Shown piece after piece: positions 18,960 to 28,536 of a stretch of DNA of 64,000 nucleotides (position 1 is its first letter; every line of letters begins with the position of its first letter). The notes beneath the pieces were generated by a model, which was not told the DNA's origin, did not search any database, and saw only the letters and a program-made list of their open reading frames with translations. Where the stretch lies: positions 62,001 to 126,000 of the forward strand of contig NZ_JAUOQT010000005.1 of NCBI RefSeq assembly GCF_030547245.1, read 5' to 3'. The position numbers were made by a program, and so were the translations under genes. Origin of the DNA: Oceanihabitans sp. 2_MG-2023 (GTDB lineage: Bacteria > Bacteroidota > Bacteroidia > Flavobacteriales > Flavobacteriaceae).

Positions 18960-20261
18960 ATGAGAACAAAGACGCTAAAAAAAAATAAAATCAACGTTGT
19001 TACTTTAGGATGCAGTAAAAATGTATACGATAGTGAAGTGTTAATGGGCCAACTTAAAGCTAATGGAAAAGAAGTTGTTCATGAAGAAGAGGGAAATGTC
19101 GTTGTAATAAACACTTGTGGTTTTATTAATAATGCGAAAGAAGAAAGCGTGAATACTATTTTAGATTTCATGCAAAAAAAGGAAGCTGGCGAAGTGGATA
19201 AAGTATTTGTTACTGGATGTCTTTCGGAAAGATATAAACCAGATTTACAAAAAGAAATACCTAATGTAGACCAATACTTTGGTACTACAGAGTTGCCTCA
19301 ATTATTAAAAGCTTTAGGAGCAGATTATAAACACGAGTTGATTGGAGAGCGTTTAACAACAACACCCAAAAATTACGCATATTTAAAAATTGCCGAAGGT
19401 TGTGATAGACCATGTAGTTTTTGCGCTATACCTTTAATGCGTGGAAAACATAAAAGTACTCCAATTGAAGAGATTGTAATTGAAGCTGAAAAATTAGCAG
19501 CAAATGGAGTAAAAGAACTTATTCTTATAGCTCAAGATTTAACTTATTATGGTTTAGATTTATACAAAAAACGAAACTTAGCCGAACTTTTAGAAGCTTT
19601 AGTGAAAGTTGAAGGAATAGAGTGGATTCGTTTACATTATGCATTTCCAACCGGATTTCCGTTAGACGTTTTAGATGTTATGAATCGTGAGCCTAAAGTG
19701 TGTAACTATTTAGATATTCCATTACAACATATTAGCGATTCTATTCTAAAAAGTATGCGTCGTGGTACTACCAAAGAAAAAACAACAAAGTTAATTGGTC
19801 AGTTTCGTGAAGCAGTTCCTAACATGACAATTAGAACCACTTTAATTGTCGGTTATCCTGGAGAAACGGAAGAGAATTTTCAAGAATTAAAACAATGGGT
19901 TCAAGACATGCGTTTTGAACGTTTAGGTTGTTTTACTTATTCGCATGAAGAAAATACACATGCTTTTAATTTAGAAGATGATGTGCCAGAAGAAGTCAAA
20001 ATGGATAGAGCAAATCAGATTATGGAGATGCAATCGCAAATATCTTGGGAATTAAACCAACAAAAAATTGGACAAGTTCTTAAGGTAGTTATCGATAGAA
20101 AAGAAGGGAACTATTTTGTTGGAAGAACAGAATTTGATTCTCCAGATGTAGATAACGAAGTGCGTATTGATGCCAGTAAAACGTATTTAAAGACAGGGGA
20201 ATATACAACAGTTAAAGTTATTGAGGCAGAAGACTTTGATTTATATGGAGAGGTGGTTTAG
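18960..20261 (+). CDS. rimO: Ribosomal protein uS12 methylthiotransferase RimO
   Basis: A 433-residue radical SAM methylthiotransferase. The N-terminal UPF0004 domain has VTLGCSKNVYDSEVLMGQL, which marks RimO rather than MiaB. The radical SAM cluster cysteines are C148, C152 and C155 (CDRPCSFC). A TRAM domain closes the protein (about 365-433). RimO adds a methylthio group to an Asp of ribosomal protein S12. It has its own promoter and a hairpin leader. Its stop is only 2 bp from the stop of the converging SGNH hydrolase gene. Confidence 0.95.
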   Translation: MRTKTLKKNKINVVTLGCSKNVYDSEVLMGQLKANGKEVVHEEEGNVVVINTCGFINNAKEESVNTILDFMQKKEAGEVDKVFVTGCLSERYKPDLQKEIPNVDQYFGTTELPQLLKALGADYKHELIGERLTTTPKNYAYLKIAEGCDRPCSFCAIPLMRGKHKSTPIEEIVIEAEKLAANGVKELILIAQDLTYYGLDLYKKRNLAELLEALVKVEGIEWIRLHYAFPTGFPLDVLDVMNREPKVCNYLDIPLQHISDSILKSMRRGTTKEKTTKLIGQFREAVPNMTIRTTLIVGYPGETEENFQELKQWVQDMRFERLGCFTYSHEENTHAFNLEDDVPEEVKMDRANQIMEMQSQISWELNQQKIGQVLKVVIDRKEGNYFVGRTEFDSPDVDNEVRIDASKTYLKTGEYTTVKVIEAEDFDLYGEVV

Positions 20262-20263
20262 AC

Positions 20264-21019
20264 TTATTTTTCTAAATTTTCAACAATAGCTTCAAAATAT
20301 CTATCTGCAATTTCTTTTGCTCCTAATTCATTGTAATGTAAATTGTCTGCCATATAATCATCGGTCCAATTGGTAGACATATCTACAAGTATTATTTTAG
20401 ATGCTTCATTGGTCTGTTCTAAAGCAATTGTAGCAAGTTGTTCTAGATAAGAATTATATGCGGTAATACCATCAGGAGTCATAACATTAGATCTTCCTGG
20501 AGCAATGCGCTCTAAAAAAATAGTGATATTTGCATTGCTGTTTTGTAAAATATCTATGGTTTGATTTATGTTATCTATTATTTCTTCTACAGGAATACCT
20601 CTTACTAAATCATTTCCTCCTATACCTAATAAAACGACATCTGGAGTTCCTGCATCATCCATAACCTCTTCAATGTTCTCTAAAACATCTTCGCTTTTAA
20701 AACCGCCAATACCTTCATGATCTGGGTCAAAAGATTTCCCTAATAATAAGGGGTACGAAGTGTTATCATTCTGCGTACCAACATAATCAATGTCCCATTC
20801 GTTAGAAACTAAATCTTTCCATAAATCGTATCTGTAACTTACAGAGTTACTAGTTGCTCCTTCCACTCTCGAATCTCCCAACGGCATAATCGTTATCGTG
20901 TTAGTATTAACATTATTTTGTGTAAAAGTATTAGAATTTTCTTCATTTTTGTGACAGTCTTGTAAAGCGAAAAATGTCGTTAAAACAAGAAACGGTAAAA
21001 GAATAGCTGTTTTTTTCAT
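20264..21019 (-). CDS. SGNH/GDSL-type hydrolase, exported
   Basis: A 251-residue exported esterase-like protein. N-terminal signal sequence with a possible lipid-attached cysteine at C22, though the box (ALQDC) is atypical. SGNH blocks are visible: block I GDSR with nucleophile S50, a Gly in the GIGGF region, block III GIGGNDL, and block V DNLHYNELG with the Asp-His pair. Such enzymes remove acyl or acetyl groups from glycans or lipids. The substrate is unknown. It converges on rimO with almost no gap and no terminator hairpin between them. Confidence 0.8.
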   Translation of the reverse strand: MKKTAILLPFLVLTTFFALQDCHKNEENSNTFTQNNVNTNTITIMPLGDSRVEGATSNSVSYRYDLWKDLVSNEWDIDYVGTQNDNTSYPLLLGKSFDPDHEGIGGFKSEDVLENIEEVMDDAGTPDVVLLGIGGNDLVRGIPVEEIIDNINQTIDILQNSNANITIFLERIAPGRSNVMTPDGITAYNSYLEQLATIALEQTNEASKIILVDMSTNWTDDYMADNLHYNELGAKEIADRYFEAIVENLEK

Positions 21020-21140
21020 TAAAAATATTTTAAGGACTAATAGTTTTAAGAGACTAAAGATAAGTTATTTCCTTTTTGTTTTGTTTTATTAAGGGGGAAA
21101 TTGAAAATAAAATATCTAAAAATTAAAGAATAAAACACTG

Positions 21141-21148
21141 TATCTTTA
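21141..21148 (+). promoter_or_regulatory. Near-consensus -7 promoter box for bshC
   Basis: TATCTTTA differs from TAnnTTTG only at the last base and lies 21 bp before the bshC ATG. Confidence 0.4.
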
Positions 21149-21169
21149 CATAAAATATTAAAGTTTAAT

Positions 21170-22777
21170 ATGCCAACAGAATGTATCGCTTTTAAAAAAA
21201 CCAACTATTTTTCATCTTTAATATGTGATTATTTAGAGGAAAAGGAACAACTACAATCTTTTTATAACAACTATCCAAAGCTTGAAAATTTTAAAGCACA
21301 AATAGAAGAGAAGCGAAACTCTGAAAATACTTCAGAAGCCAGTCGAAAAATTTTAGTAGAAACTTTAAAAAAACAATATCAAAATATAGAAGCTTCAGCA
21401 AAAACGCTTCAAAATATTGAAGATTTAAAACATCAAAACACGTTTACAGTGACAACGGGCCACCAATTAAATTTATTTACAGGGCCTTTATATTTTTTAT
21501 ATAAAATTGTTTCTGCAATAAATTTAGCTTCACAATTAAAACAAGCATATCCAGATAATAATTTTGTGCCAATATATTGGATGGCAACCGAGGATCATGA
21601 TTTTGAAGAAATTAATTATTTCAACTTTAAAGGAAAAAAAGTACAGTGGAATAGAAATGTATCTGGAGCAGTTGGAGAACTAACAACAGAAGGTTTAGAA
21701 AAAGTTTTCGAAGTATTTACCAAAGAACTTGGTGTAGGAAAAAATGCTGAAACTTTAAGAGAATTGTTTCAGTTTGCTTATTTAAAACATACTAATTTAG
21801 CAGATGCAACTTTGTATTTAGCAAATGCTTTATTTGCTAAATATGGTTTGGTTATAATAGAAGCAAACACGAAAAACTTAAAGCAATTATTTATACCATT
21901 TATTGAAGAAGAACTACTAAAACAAACTTCTTTTGCTACAGTTTCGGAAACAAACAAGCAATTAGAACAATTACCTAATGTTAGTAAAATACAGGTAAAC
22001 CCAAGAGAAATAAATCTATTCTATTTAAATAAAAATCTTCGCGAACGTATTGTTTTAGAAGATAATGTATACAAGGTTCTAAATACAAATATTACATGGA
22101 GTAAGAGCGAGATACTTAAACACCTTCATGAAGCACCGCATCGATTTAGTCCAAATGTAATAATGCGTCCTTTGTATCAAGAAGTTATTTTACCAAACCT
22201 TTGTTATATTGGTGGAGGTGGAGAATTAGCCTATTGGTTACAATTAAAAGATTATTTTAAAGCCGTAAAAGTAACTTTCCCAATGTTGTTATTACGAAAC
22301 TCCGTTTTAATTAAAACCGAAAAACAAGCAGGAAAATTAGATAAGCTTCATATTAGTAACGAAGACCTTTTTTTAAAGCGTGATGCTTTTATTAATAAAA
22401 AAGTAAGACAAATTTCTAATATCGATATCGATTTTTCAGAGCAATTAAAACATTTACAACAACAATTTAAAGACTTATACACTTTAGCTGATAAAACAGA
22501 TCAATCTTTTGTTGGCGCAGTAGCATCTCAAGAAAAAAAACAGATAAACGGCTTGATGCAACTTGAAAAACGTTTACTTACCGCACAAAAACGCAAATTA
22601 AAAGATCAAGTTTCCCGTATGACAGAACTGCAAAACGAGCTATTTCCTAATGGCAGTTTACAAGAGCGTAACACTAATTTTTCGGAATTATACTTAGCGT
22701 TTGGGGAACAACTAGTGCCAAAACTAATCGAAGTATTAAAACCACTACAAGGTGACTTTACGATATTAACAATGTAA
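21170..22777 (+). CDS. bshC: Putative cysteine ligase BshC (bacillithiol synthesis)
   Basis: A 535-residue protein of normal BshC length. Conserved features include TTGHQLNLFTGPLYFLYKI, the YWMATEDHDFEEI segment and the C-terminal coiled coil. BshC joins cysteine to glucosaminyl-malate in the last step of bacillithiol synthesis, so this organism probably uses bacillithiol as its low-molecular-weight thiol; bshA and bshB are not in the window. guaA follows 77 bp later with its own promoter. In Bacteroidota this gene is commonly isolated from the other bsh genes. Confidence 0.92.
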   Translation: MPTECIAFKKTNYFSSLICDYLEEKEQLQSFYNNYPKLENFKAQIEEKRNSENTSEASRKILVETLKKQYQNIEASAKTLQNIEDLKHQNTFTVTTGHQLNLFTGPLYFLYKIVSAINLASQLKQAYPDNNFVPIYWMATEDHDFEEINYFNFKGKKVQWNRNVSGAVGELTTEGLEKVFEVFTKELGVGKNAETLRELFQFAYLKHTNLADATLYLANALFAKYGLVIIEANTKNLKQLFIPFIEEELLKQTSFATVSETNKQLEQLPNVSKIQVNPREINLFYLNKNLRERIVLEDNVYKVLNTNITWSKSEILKHLHEAPHRFSPNVIMRPLYQEVILPNLCYIGGGGELAYWLQLKDYFKAVKVTFPMLLLRNSVLIKTEKQAGKLDKLHISNEDLFLKRDAFINKKVRQISNIDIDFSEQLKHLQQQFKDLYTLADKTDQSFVGAVASQEKKQINGLMQLEKRLLTAQKRKLKDQVSRMTELQNELFPNGSLQERNTNFSELYLAFGEQLVPKLIEVLKPLQGDFTILTM

Positions 22778-22843
22778 GTCTTTTAATGTTTAAAATTCTA
22801 TTAAAAAAGTTTAAGTATCGTTCATGATTAAAAAATCAATTCC

Positions 22844-22851
22844 TATTTTTG
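22844..22851 (+). promoter_or_regulatory. -7 promoter box almost touching the guaA start
   Basis: TATTTTTG matches TAnnTTTG and ends only 3 bp before the guaA ATG (22855). Transcription from it would begin at or a few bases past the A of ATG, so the guaA mRNA would be leaderless. Confidence 0.5.
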
Positions 22852-22854
22852 CGC

Positions 22855-24390
22855 ATGCAACACAACAAGGTACTTATATTAGATTTTGGATCGCAATACA
22901 CACAACTAATTGCGCGAAGAGTTAGAGAGCTTAACATCTTATCCGAAATACATCCATTTAACAAAATTCCGTTAAACATAGAAGATTACAAAGCTGTAAT
23001 ACTTTCTGGTAGCCCAAACTCTGTACGAGGAGAAGATGCTTTACATCCAGATTTATCTAAAATAAGAGGTCATAAGCCCTTATTAGCAGTATGTTATGGC
23101 GCACAATATTTAGCACATTTTTCTGGAGGAGAAGTAGCTCCTTCAAATACCAGAGAATATGGTAGAGCGAACTTAAGTTTTGTAGACGATTTAGACCCTT
23201 TTTTTAGCACAATTTCTAAAGGAAGCCAAGTCTGGATGAGTCATAGCGATACCATTAAAGTATTACCTACCAATGCTGTGCTTTTAGCAAGCACTCATGA
23301 TGTAGAAAATGCAGCTTATAAAATTGAAGGCGAGCAAACTTATGCAATTCAATTTCATCCAGAAGTGTATCACTCTACAGACGGAAAACAATTACTAGAA
23401 AATTTCTTAGTAAATATCGCTAATCTGGATCAAGACTGGACCCCAGATTCTTTTGTAGACGAAACCGTTCAGGATTTAAAAGATCAGTTAAAAAAAGATA
23501 AAGTAGTATTAGGCTTATCAGGAGGAGTAGATTCTTCGGTAGCAGCAATGTTATTACACAAAGCTATTGGTGAAAACCTTTACTGCATTTTTGTAAACAA
23601 TGGTTTACTACGTAAAAACGAATACCAAAGTGTATTAGACCAATACCAAGGTATGGGTTTAAATGTAAAAGGTGTAGATGCTTCGGCACGCTTTTTGGAT
23701 GCACTTGCTGGATTGAGCGATCCAGAATTAAAGCGTAAAGCAATTGGTCGTGTGTTTATTGAAGTTTTCGATGACGAAGCACATCAAATTGAAGACGTAA
23801 AATGGCTAGCGCAAGGTACCATTTATCCAGATGTTATCGAAAGTGTTTCGGCAACAGGAGGACCAAGTGCAACCATAAAAAGTCATCATAATGTTGGTGG
23901 TTTACCAGACTTTATGAAACTAAAAATCGTCGAACCTCTAAAAGCATTATTTAAAGATGAGGTTCGTCGCGTAGGTGCTTCCATGAACATGGATAAAGCC
24001 TTGTTAGGTCGTCATCCATTTCCAGGACCAGGACTTGCAATTCGTATTTTAGGAGACATCACTCCAGAAAAAGTTCGTATTTTGCAAGAAGTAGATGCTG
24101 TATTTATAGACAATCTAAAAAAATGGAATCTATACGATAGCGTTTGGCAAGCAGGAGCAATCCTACTTCCAGTAAATAGCGTTGGTGTCATGGGAGATGA
24201 GCGAACTTACGAAAAATGTGTAGCACTACGAGCAGTAGAAAGTACAGATGGTATGACCGCAGATTGGGTAAATTTACCATACGAGTTTTTACAAAAAACG
24301 AGTAACGAGATAATAAATAAAGTAAAAGGCGTTAATAGAGTAGTGTACGACATTAGTAGCAAGCCACCAGCAACCATCGAGTGGGAATAA
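22855..24390 (+). CDS. guaA: GMP synthase (glutamine-hydrolysing)
   Basis: A 511-residue GMP synthase that converts XMP to GMP. The class I glutaminase domain (1-190) has the nucleophile Cys in [10 protein letters not shown] and the HPE motif in QFHPEVYHS. The ATP pyrophosphatase domain has the PP-loop [14 protein letters not shown], and the C-terminal dimerisation domain ends NEIINKVKG to ATIEWE. I start it at ATG 22855; a TTG two codons upstream is in frame but lies within the -7 box. The 3' side carries a dispersed repeat element before the LysM gene. Confidence 0.97.
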   Translation: MQHNKVLILDFGSQYTQLIARRVRELNILSEIHPFNKIPLNIEDYKAVILSGSPNSVRGEDALHPDLSKIRGHKPLLAVCYGAQYLAHFSGGEVAPSNTREYGRANLSFVDDLDPFFSTISKGSQVWMSHSDTIKVLPTNAVLLASTHDVENAAYKIEGEQTYAIQFHPEVYHSTDGKQLLENFLVNIANLDQDWTPDSFVDETVQDLKDQLKKDKVVLGLSGGVDSSVAAMLLHKAIGENLYCIFVNNGLLRKNEYQSVLDQYQGMGLNVKGVDASARFLDALAGLSDPELKRKAIGRVFIEVFDDEAHQIEDVKWLAQGTIYPDVIESVSATGGPSATIKSHHNVGGLPDFMKLKIVEPLKALFKDEVRRVGASMNMDKALLGRHPFPGPGLAIRILGDITPEKVRILQEVDAVFIDNLKKWNLYDSVWQAGAILLPVNSVGVMGDERTYEKCVALRAVESTDGMTADWVNLPYEFLQKTSNEIINKVKGVNRVVYDISSKPPATIEWE

Positions 24391-24432
24391 CAAATTCCTT
24401 TGAAAAAAGGAATATCATAAATAGTAATTATG

Positions 24433-24527
24433 GCGTTCCTTTTTGAAAAAAAAACAAAAAGTCAGGCTTTACGTTGCAATCTTTTTTAAAAAAAATAAAA
24501 AAGGATTTACACTGCAATCCTTAACGC
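24433..24527 (-). repeat. Dispersed intergenic element (GCGTTA family), copy B
   Basis: Positions 24455-24529 match the reverse complement of 38054-38128 at about 72 of 75 positions. Ends are GCGTTCC (24433) and TTAACGC (24527). Inside is a GGATT ... AATCC hairpin (24503-24520). It lies between guaA and the LysM gene, reads on the minus strand relative to copy C, and lacks about 30 bp near the GCGTTCC end that copy C has. Confidence 0.85.
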
Positions 24528-24601
24528 AAGCATACTTGCAAATGTAAGTGTCATTTATAAGTTAAGGAGCATTAATAGAGATAAGGAACATTAAATAGAT
24601 A

Positions 24602-24615
24602 CCTGTTTTCGCAGG
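24602..24615 (+). repeat. Start-proximal hairpin before the LysM gene
   Basis: CCTG pairs with CAGG around TTTTCG, ending 7 bp before the ATG. It is the weakest member of the group of hairpins placed just before start codons. Confidence 0.4.
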
Positions 24616-24622
24616 CATTAAT

Positions 24623-26554
24623 ATGAAAAAAATAATATATATATTCAGTTTCGTTTTAATATTCAGTAGTATTACAACAATACAAGCACAAGAATATAAA
24701 ACACATAGAGTACAATCTGGAGAAACCATAGAGTTAATTGCAAAGCAATATAATGTAACACCTTACGATATATATGCATTAAATCCAGATGCAAAAAAAG
24801 AACTAAAACAAAATGCAGTTCTAATCATTCCAAAATCTAAAATTGCAAAACCGCAAACTAAAACTACAACTGTAAAAGAGTTTGTAAATTTTAGAGAACA
24901 CAAAGTAAAACGTAAAGAAACGCTTTACAGTTTGGCAAAAAAATATAATGTAGAACAGGACGAAATTAAAAAGCACAACCCTTCACTATATGCGAATAAC
25001 TTACGTAAAGGAGATAAAATTAAAATTCCTGTATACAAAACAAAAACAGTAGTTGAGACAGTAAAAACAACAAGTGATTATACGGTTTTACCAAAAGAAG
25101 GGAAATGGCGAATTGCATATAAATACGGAATTACAGTAGACGAGCTAGAAGCATTAAACCCAAATATGCCTGCAACACTTAATGTTGGTCAAGTAATACA
25201 AGTACCAAATTTAGAAACTGCAGCGGTAAAAGAAATAGACGAAAGATACTCGTACTACTCGGTGTTACCAAAAGAAGGTTTTTATCGTTTAAAAATTAAA
25301 TTAGGATTAGAGCAGGAAGAACTAGAAGCTTTAAATCCAGAATTAAAAGAAACAGGATTAAAATCAGGTATGGTTTTAAAGATTCCATTTTCTAGTAAAA
25401 TTACCGAAACAGGCGAATCTATTTCTGGCGACATACAAACTACAACATCCAGTTTAATAAGTAACATTAGAAATTACGAAACGAAGAACATTGCTATTAT
25501 GCTGCCTTTTAGATTAAATCGAGTAAATGCGGATTCGGTTTACGATGCTAAAAAGCAAATTGAAAACGATAATTTTCTAAGCACTTCTTTAGATTTTCAT
25601 TCTGGTGTTTTGATGGCTGTAGACTCTCTAAAAAAATTAGGAATCTCCCTAAAAGTAGATGTGTATGATACTAAAAATCAATTAAGCGAAGTTTCCTATT
25701 TGCTTAATTCTAAAAATATAGAAAGTGCAGATGCTGTAATTGGACCATTAATGCCTAAAAATTTTGAGCGTGTAGCTTCCGAGTTAAAAAGAAACAACGT
25801 TCCTGTAATTTCTCCTAATTTAAAGGATTTAAAACTATCAGAAAATGTGTTTCAATCCATGCCTTCTACAGCATTGTTAAAAACTAAAATGATCGATTTT
25901 GTTAAGGCAGATAGCACAAAAAATCATGTCATTATTATTGCAGATGCTAAAAATGCTGCTACAAGTAATGCTCTAAAAAGAGAGTTAGGTACAGCATCAC
26001 AAATACACTCCAGAAAAGATAAAGAAGGAAAAGATTCGTATTACGTTTTAGAAGAAGATATTATTGCAAAACTAAAACCAGGAAAAAATATTATCTTTTT
26101 AGAAACCGAGAATTTCGTATTTGTATCTAATGTTACTAGTATTTTAAATTCGTTAAATAACGACGAAAATAAAATTGTTTTAGTTACAACAGATATGAAT
26201 GATGCTTTCGAGAATGATGAAATTTCTAATTATCATTTATCTAATCTAAACTTTCATTTTCCTACTGTTTCTAAAACCTATAACGAAGACGATAATAACG
26301 GTTTTGCTAAACAATACAGTAAAAAATATGGAGCTACACCAAACAAAACGGCAGTTCGAGGTTTCGATTTAATGATGGATGTTGTTTTACGTCTTTCAGC
26401 TTCAGAAAACATATATAACTCGGTAAACGAATTTCCCTTAACCGAATACCTAGAAAACAAATTCGCTTACCATAAAAACTTATTTGGAGGTTATTATAAT
26501 AATACGGTTTATGTGGTAAAATATCAAGATTTAAAAATTGTAGAAGCTAAATAA
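24623..26554 (+). CDS. LysM peptidoglycan-binding protein with PBP1-type periplasmic binding domain
   Basis: A 643-residue exported protein. Signal peptide 1-22 (TIQAQ). Four LysM-like repeats follow (about 25-70, 91-137, 151-194, 208-255): the first two are canonical (RVQSGETIELIAKQYNV, KVKRKETLYSLAKKYNV) and the last two are divergent (VLPKEGKWRIAYKYGI, VLPKEGFYRLKIKLGL). Residues about 290-640 form a type 1 periplasmic-binding fold (IAIMLPFRLNRV, DAVIGPLMPKNFERVASEL). This architecture is common in Flavobacteriaceae next to guaA; it probably anchors to peptidoglycan and senses or scaffolds something unknown. Its stop abuts the next ATG, giving an operon with DUF922 and DUF3820. Confidence 0.88.
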   Translation: MKKIIYIFSFVLIFSSITTIQAQEYKTHRVQSGETIELIAKQYNVTPYDIYALNPDAKKELKQNAVLIIPKSKIAKPQTKTTTVKEFVNFREHKVKRKETLYSLAKKYNVEQDEIKKHNPSLYANNLRKGDKIKIPVYKTKTVVETVKTTSDYTVLPKEGKWRIAYKYGITVDELEALNPNMPATLNVGQVIQVPNLETAAVKEIDERYSYYSVLPKEGFYRLKIKLGLEQEELEALNPELKETGLKSGMVLKIPFSSKITETGESISGDIQTTTSSLISNIRNYETKNIAIMLPFRLNRVNADSVYDAKKQIENDNFLSTSLDFHSGVLMAVDSLKKLGISLKVDVYDTKNQLSEVSYLLNSKNIESADAVIGPLMPKNFERVASELKRNNVPVISPNLKDLKLSENVFQSMPSTALLKTKMIDFVKADSTKNHVIIIADAKNAATSNALKRELGTASQIHSRKDKEGKDSYYVLEEDIIAKLKPGKNIIFLETENFVFVSNVTSILNSLNNDENKIVLVTTDMNDAFENDEISNYHLSNLNFHFPTVSKTYNEDDNNGFAKQYSKKYGATPNKTAVRGFDLMMDVVLRLSASENIYNSVNEFPLTEYLENKFAYHKNLFGGYYNNTVYVVKYQDLKIVEAK

Positions 26555-27097
26555 ATGTTTTTAAGATGCTTTTTTATTATTTTTTGTATTCTCACACTTC
26601 ATAAAGAGGAGTCTACAATTGCTTGGAGCGAATCGTATACGCTTTCATGGGATGATTTTAAGGGGCCAATAAAAAAGGATACAGATGCAGTTGCAACAAC
26701 AGCTTCGGGTATTACGTTTAGTTATTCCATTAAAAAAACAAGTGTAGAAGTTGTTGGTTTTAAAACTAAAATACAAGCGCATTTCTATCCTAAAAAATCT
26801 TGGTATAAACCAGAGCAAGCAGATAACCACATATTAGCACATGAGCAGTTTCATTTTAATATAACAGAGCTGCATACTAGAAAGTTTAGGCAGCGTGTAG
26901 CACAGTTGCAAGTTTCCTCTAATATAAGCAAGCAATTAGATAAAATACATCAAGAAATTAATCAAGAACTTTCTAGCCTTCAAAAACAGTATGATGCAGA
27001 AACCGATTTTTCTAGAAACTACGAGATGCAATCACATTGGCAAAACCATATTGAAACAGAATTAGCCAAATTAGATAATTATAAATCTAAAGAATAG
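26555..27097 (+). CDS. DUF922 family secreted protein with HExxH-like motif
   Basis: A 180-residue protein with a short hydrophobic N-terminus (signal peptide or anchor). DUF922 features are WSESYTLSWDDFKGP, where the first half is beta-rich, and HILAHEQFHFNITELHTRKFR, which contains HEQFH, a zinc-protease-like HExxH. The C-terminal third is a charged helix. Family members are described as putative zinc-dependent proteases, but activity has not been established to my knowledge. It begins at the base after the LysM gene's stop and ends 2 bp before the DUF3820 gene, so it belongs to an envelope operon. Confidence 0.8.
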   Translation: MFLRCFFIIFCILTLHKEESTIAWSESYTLSWDDFKGPIKKDTDAVATTASGITFSYSIKKTSVEVVGFKTKIQAHFYPKKSWYKPEQADNHILAHEQFHFNITELHTRKFRQRVAQLQVSSNISKQLDKIHQEINQELSSLQKQYDAETDFSRNYEMQSHWQNHIETELAKLDNYKSKE

Positions 27098-27099
27098 GC

Positions 27100-27336
27100 A
27101 TGCAACTTCAGCCAGATAAAGAGTTTCTTGTAAAACTAGCACATACAAAAATGCCATTTGGTAAGTATGAAGGTCGGTATTTAATAGATTTACCAGAATA
27201 CTACGTGGTTTGGTATCATAACAAAGGATTCCCTAAAGGAAAACTTGGAGAAATGCTTGAAACGGTATATACTTTAAAACTAAATGGCTTAGAAAATTTG
27301 ATTAGAAATATACAAAATAATTTTTCTAAGCCTTAG
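27100..27336 (+). CDS. DUF3820 family small protein
   Basis: A 78-residue protein matching DUF3820: MPFGKYEGRYLIDLPEYYVVWYHNKGFP followed by a helix. The same kind of module (FGKHKTKRVVDV, FGWLLNADFP) forms the C-terminus of the exonuclease at 9176-9952. Function is unknown; the fused occurrence suggests nucleic-acid metabolism. Third gene of the LysM operon by spacing. Confidence 0.82.
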   Translation: MQLQPDKEFLVKLAHTKMPFGKYEGRYLIDLPEYYVVWYHNKGFPKGKLGEMLETVYTLKLNGLENLIRNIQNNFSKP

Positions 27337-27461
27337 GCCTTGATGGTTTCATTAATTTGTTTGTTGTTAGGTTAAGTAACTAATTTAGTAAATGTAAACC
27401 GTTTAGAAAATTCAAGTAGATTTTTAAGTATACTATAGTTAAAAATGAATGATACATCGTG

Positions 27462-28475
27462 TTATATAGCGTTTTCTTTTTGCCAATCGTTTTTCAGATA
27501 TTTCAATGCGTCTTCCAGAGCTTTTCTTGAAGGTTTAGGATTAAAATCTAGTTCTTCTTTTGATTTACTAATATCATAATCTTGTTTTAAACCATAAAAC
27601 ATATCTACGTAATGTCTCTGTAATAAAGGCTCTTTCCCTGTCAGTTTACTACTAAATTCCATTAAACCAGCAACAGAATATAATAGACATTTTGGTGCTT
27701 TTTTAGGTGTTTTTAGTTTTAGTTCAGGATATAATTCTGAGGCTATTTTTACTGTTTCTTGTATCGTAGTGTGTTGTTCGTTCGATAAAATATAACGTTC
27801 TCCATTTCTGCCTTTTCGCATTGCTTGATAAGCACCAAAAGCAACATCTTTTACATCAACCCAATTTAAAGTCATGTTTGTATCTATAGGAATCTCTCCA
27901 TTTAAAGCTTGATGAACTAAATTATTACTGTAACTTAATTTATGAGCTTCACATCCAATCATAGCAGAAGGCAAAATCAAAACGGTTCTGATACCGTATT
28001 TTTCACCCAATTCTAATGCTAATTTATCGGAATCGTTTTTAGAGTTATAATACCAATTTCTTCTGTCTTTGTTATATCCATTGTCCACATTAGCGGGTAA
28101 TTTGGTAAAATCTAAACTAGCTACAGAACTTACATATACAATGTTTTTAACACCACATTCTTTTGCCATATCAAACACATTTTGTGTTCCTTGCATATTA
28201 TTATCATAAATTTCAGTTATTGGGTCTTTTGCCCACATGCTAAAATTTGCAGCCACTGCATATACGTTTGTAACTCCTTGAAATGCTTTTTCAAGTGATT
28301 TCCTATCCATAAGATCTGCCTGTACAACTTCGCAATCTAAACCTTCAAAAGGTTTCGTGTTTTTTGTGTTTCTAACAGTAGTCCTTACGTTTTGATTATT
28401 TGAAAGTAATAACCTAACTAAGTTGTTTCCTAAATGACCTGTTCCTCCTGTTACTAATGAAATTTCGTTGCTCAT
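27462..28475 (-). CDS. NAD(P)-dependent epimerase/reductase, extended SDR family
   Basis: A 337-residue extended short-chain dehydrogenase. The dinucleotide motif is TGGTGHLG near the N-terminus, the catalytic pair is Y-x3-K in YYNSKNDSDK, with SSVASLD before it. It resembles dihydroflavonol-4-reductase/3-beta-HSD-like members; the substrate is unknown. ATG 28475 is preferred over an in-frame TTG at 28499 because MSNEISLVTGG is the usual start. It follows the Crp-like regulator by 61 bp on the same strand, so they may be co-transcribed. Confidence 0.85.
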   Translation of the reverse strand: MSNEISLVTGGTGHLGNNLVRLLLSNNQNVRTTVRNTKNTKPFEGLDCEVVQADLMDRKSLEKAFQGVTNVYAVAANFSMWAKDPITEIYDNNMQGTQNVFDMAKECGVKNIVYVSSVASLDFTKLPANVDNGYNKDRRNWYYNSKNDSDKLALELGEKYGIRTVLILPSAMIGCEAHKLSYSNNLVHQALNGEIPIDTNMTLNWVDVKDVAFGAYQAMRKGRNGERYILSNEQHTTIQETVKIASELYPELKLKTPKKAPKCLLYSVAGLMEFSSKLTGKEPLLQRHYVDMFYGLKQDYDISKSKEELDFNPKPSRKALEDALKYLKNDWQKENAI

Positions 28476-28536
28476 AATTATTAAATTTTGTTTGAACAAA
28501 TTTCGATAGATTTGAAGCGCTTAGAAATAACATTTG

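Noticed and set aside
28476-28499. Longer SDR start at TTG 28499
   Set aside because: Eight additional residues do not belong to the family; MSNEISLVTGG at 28475 is the usual beginning.
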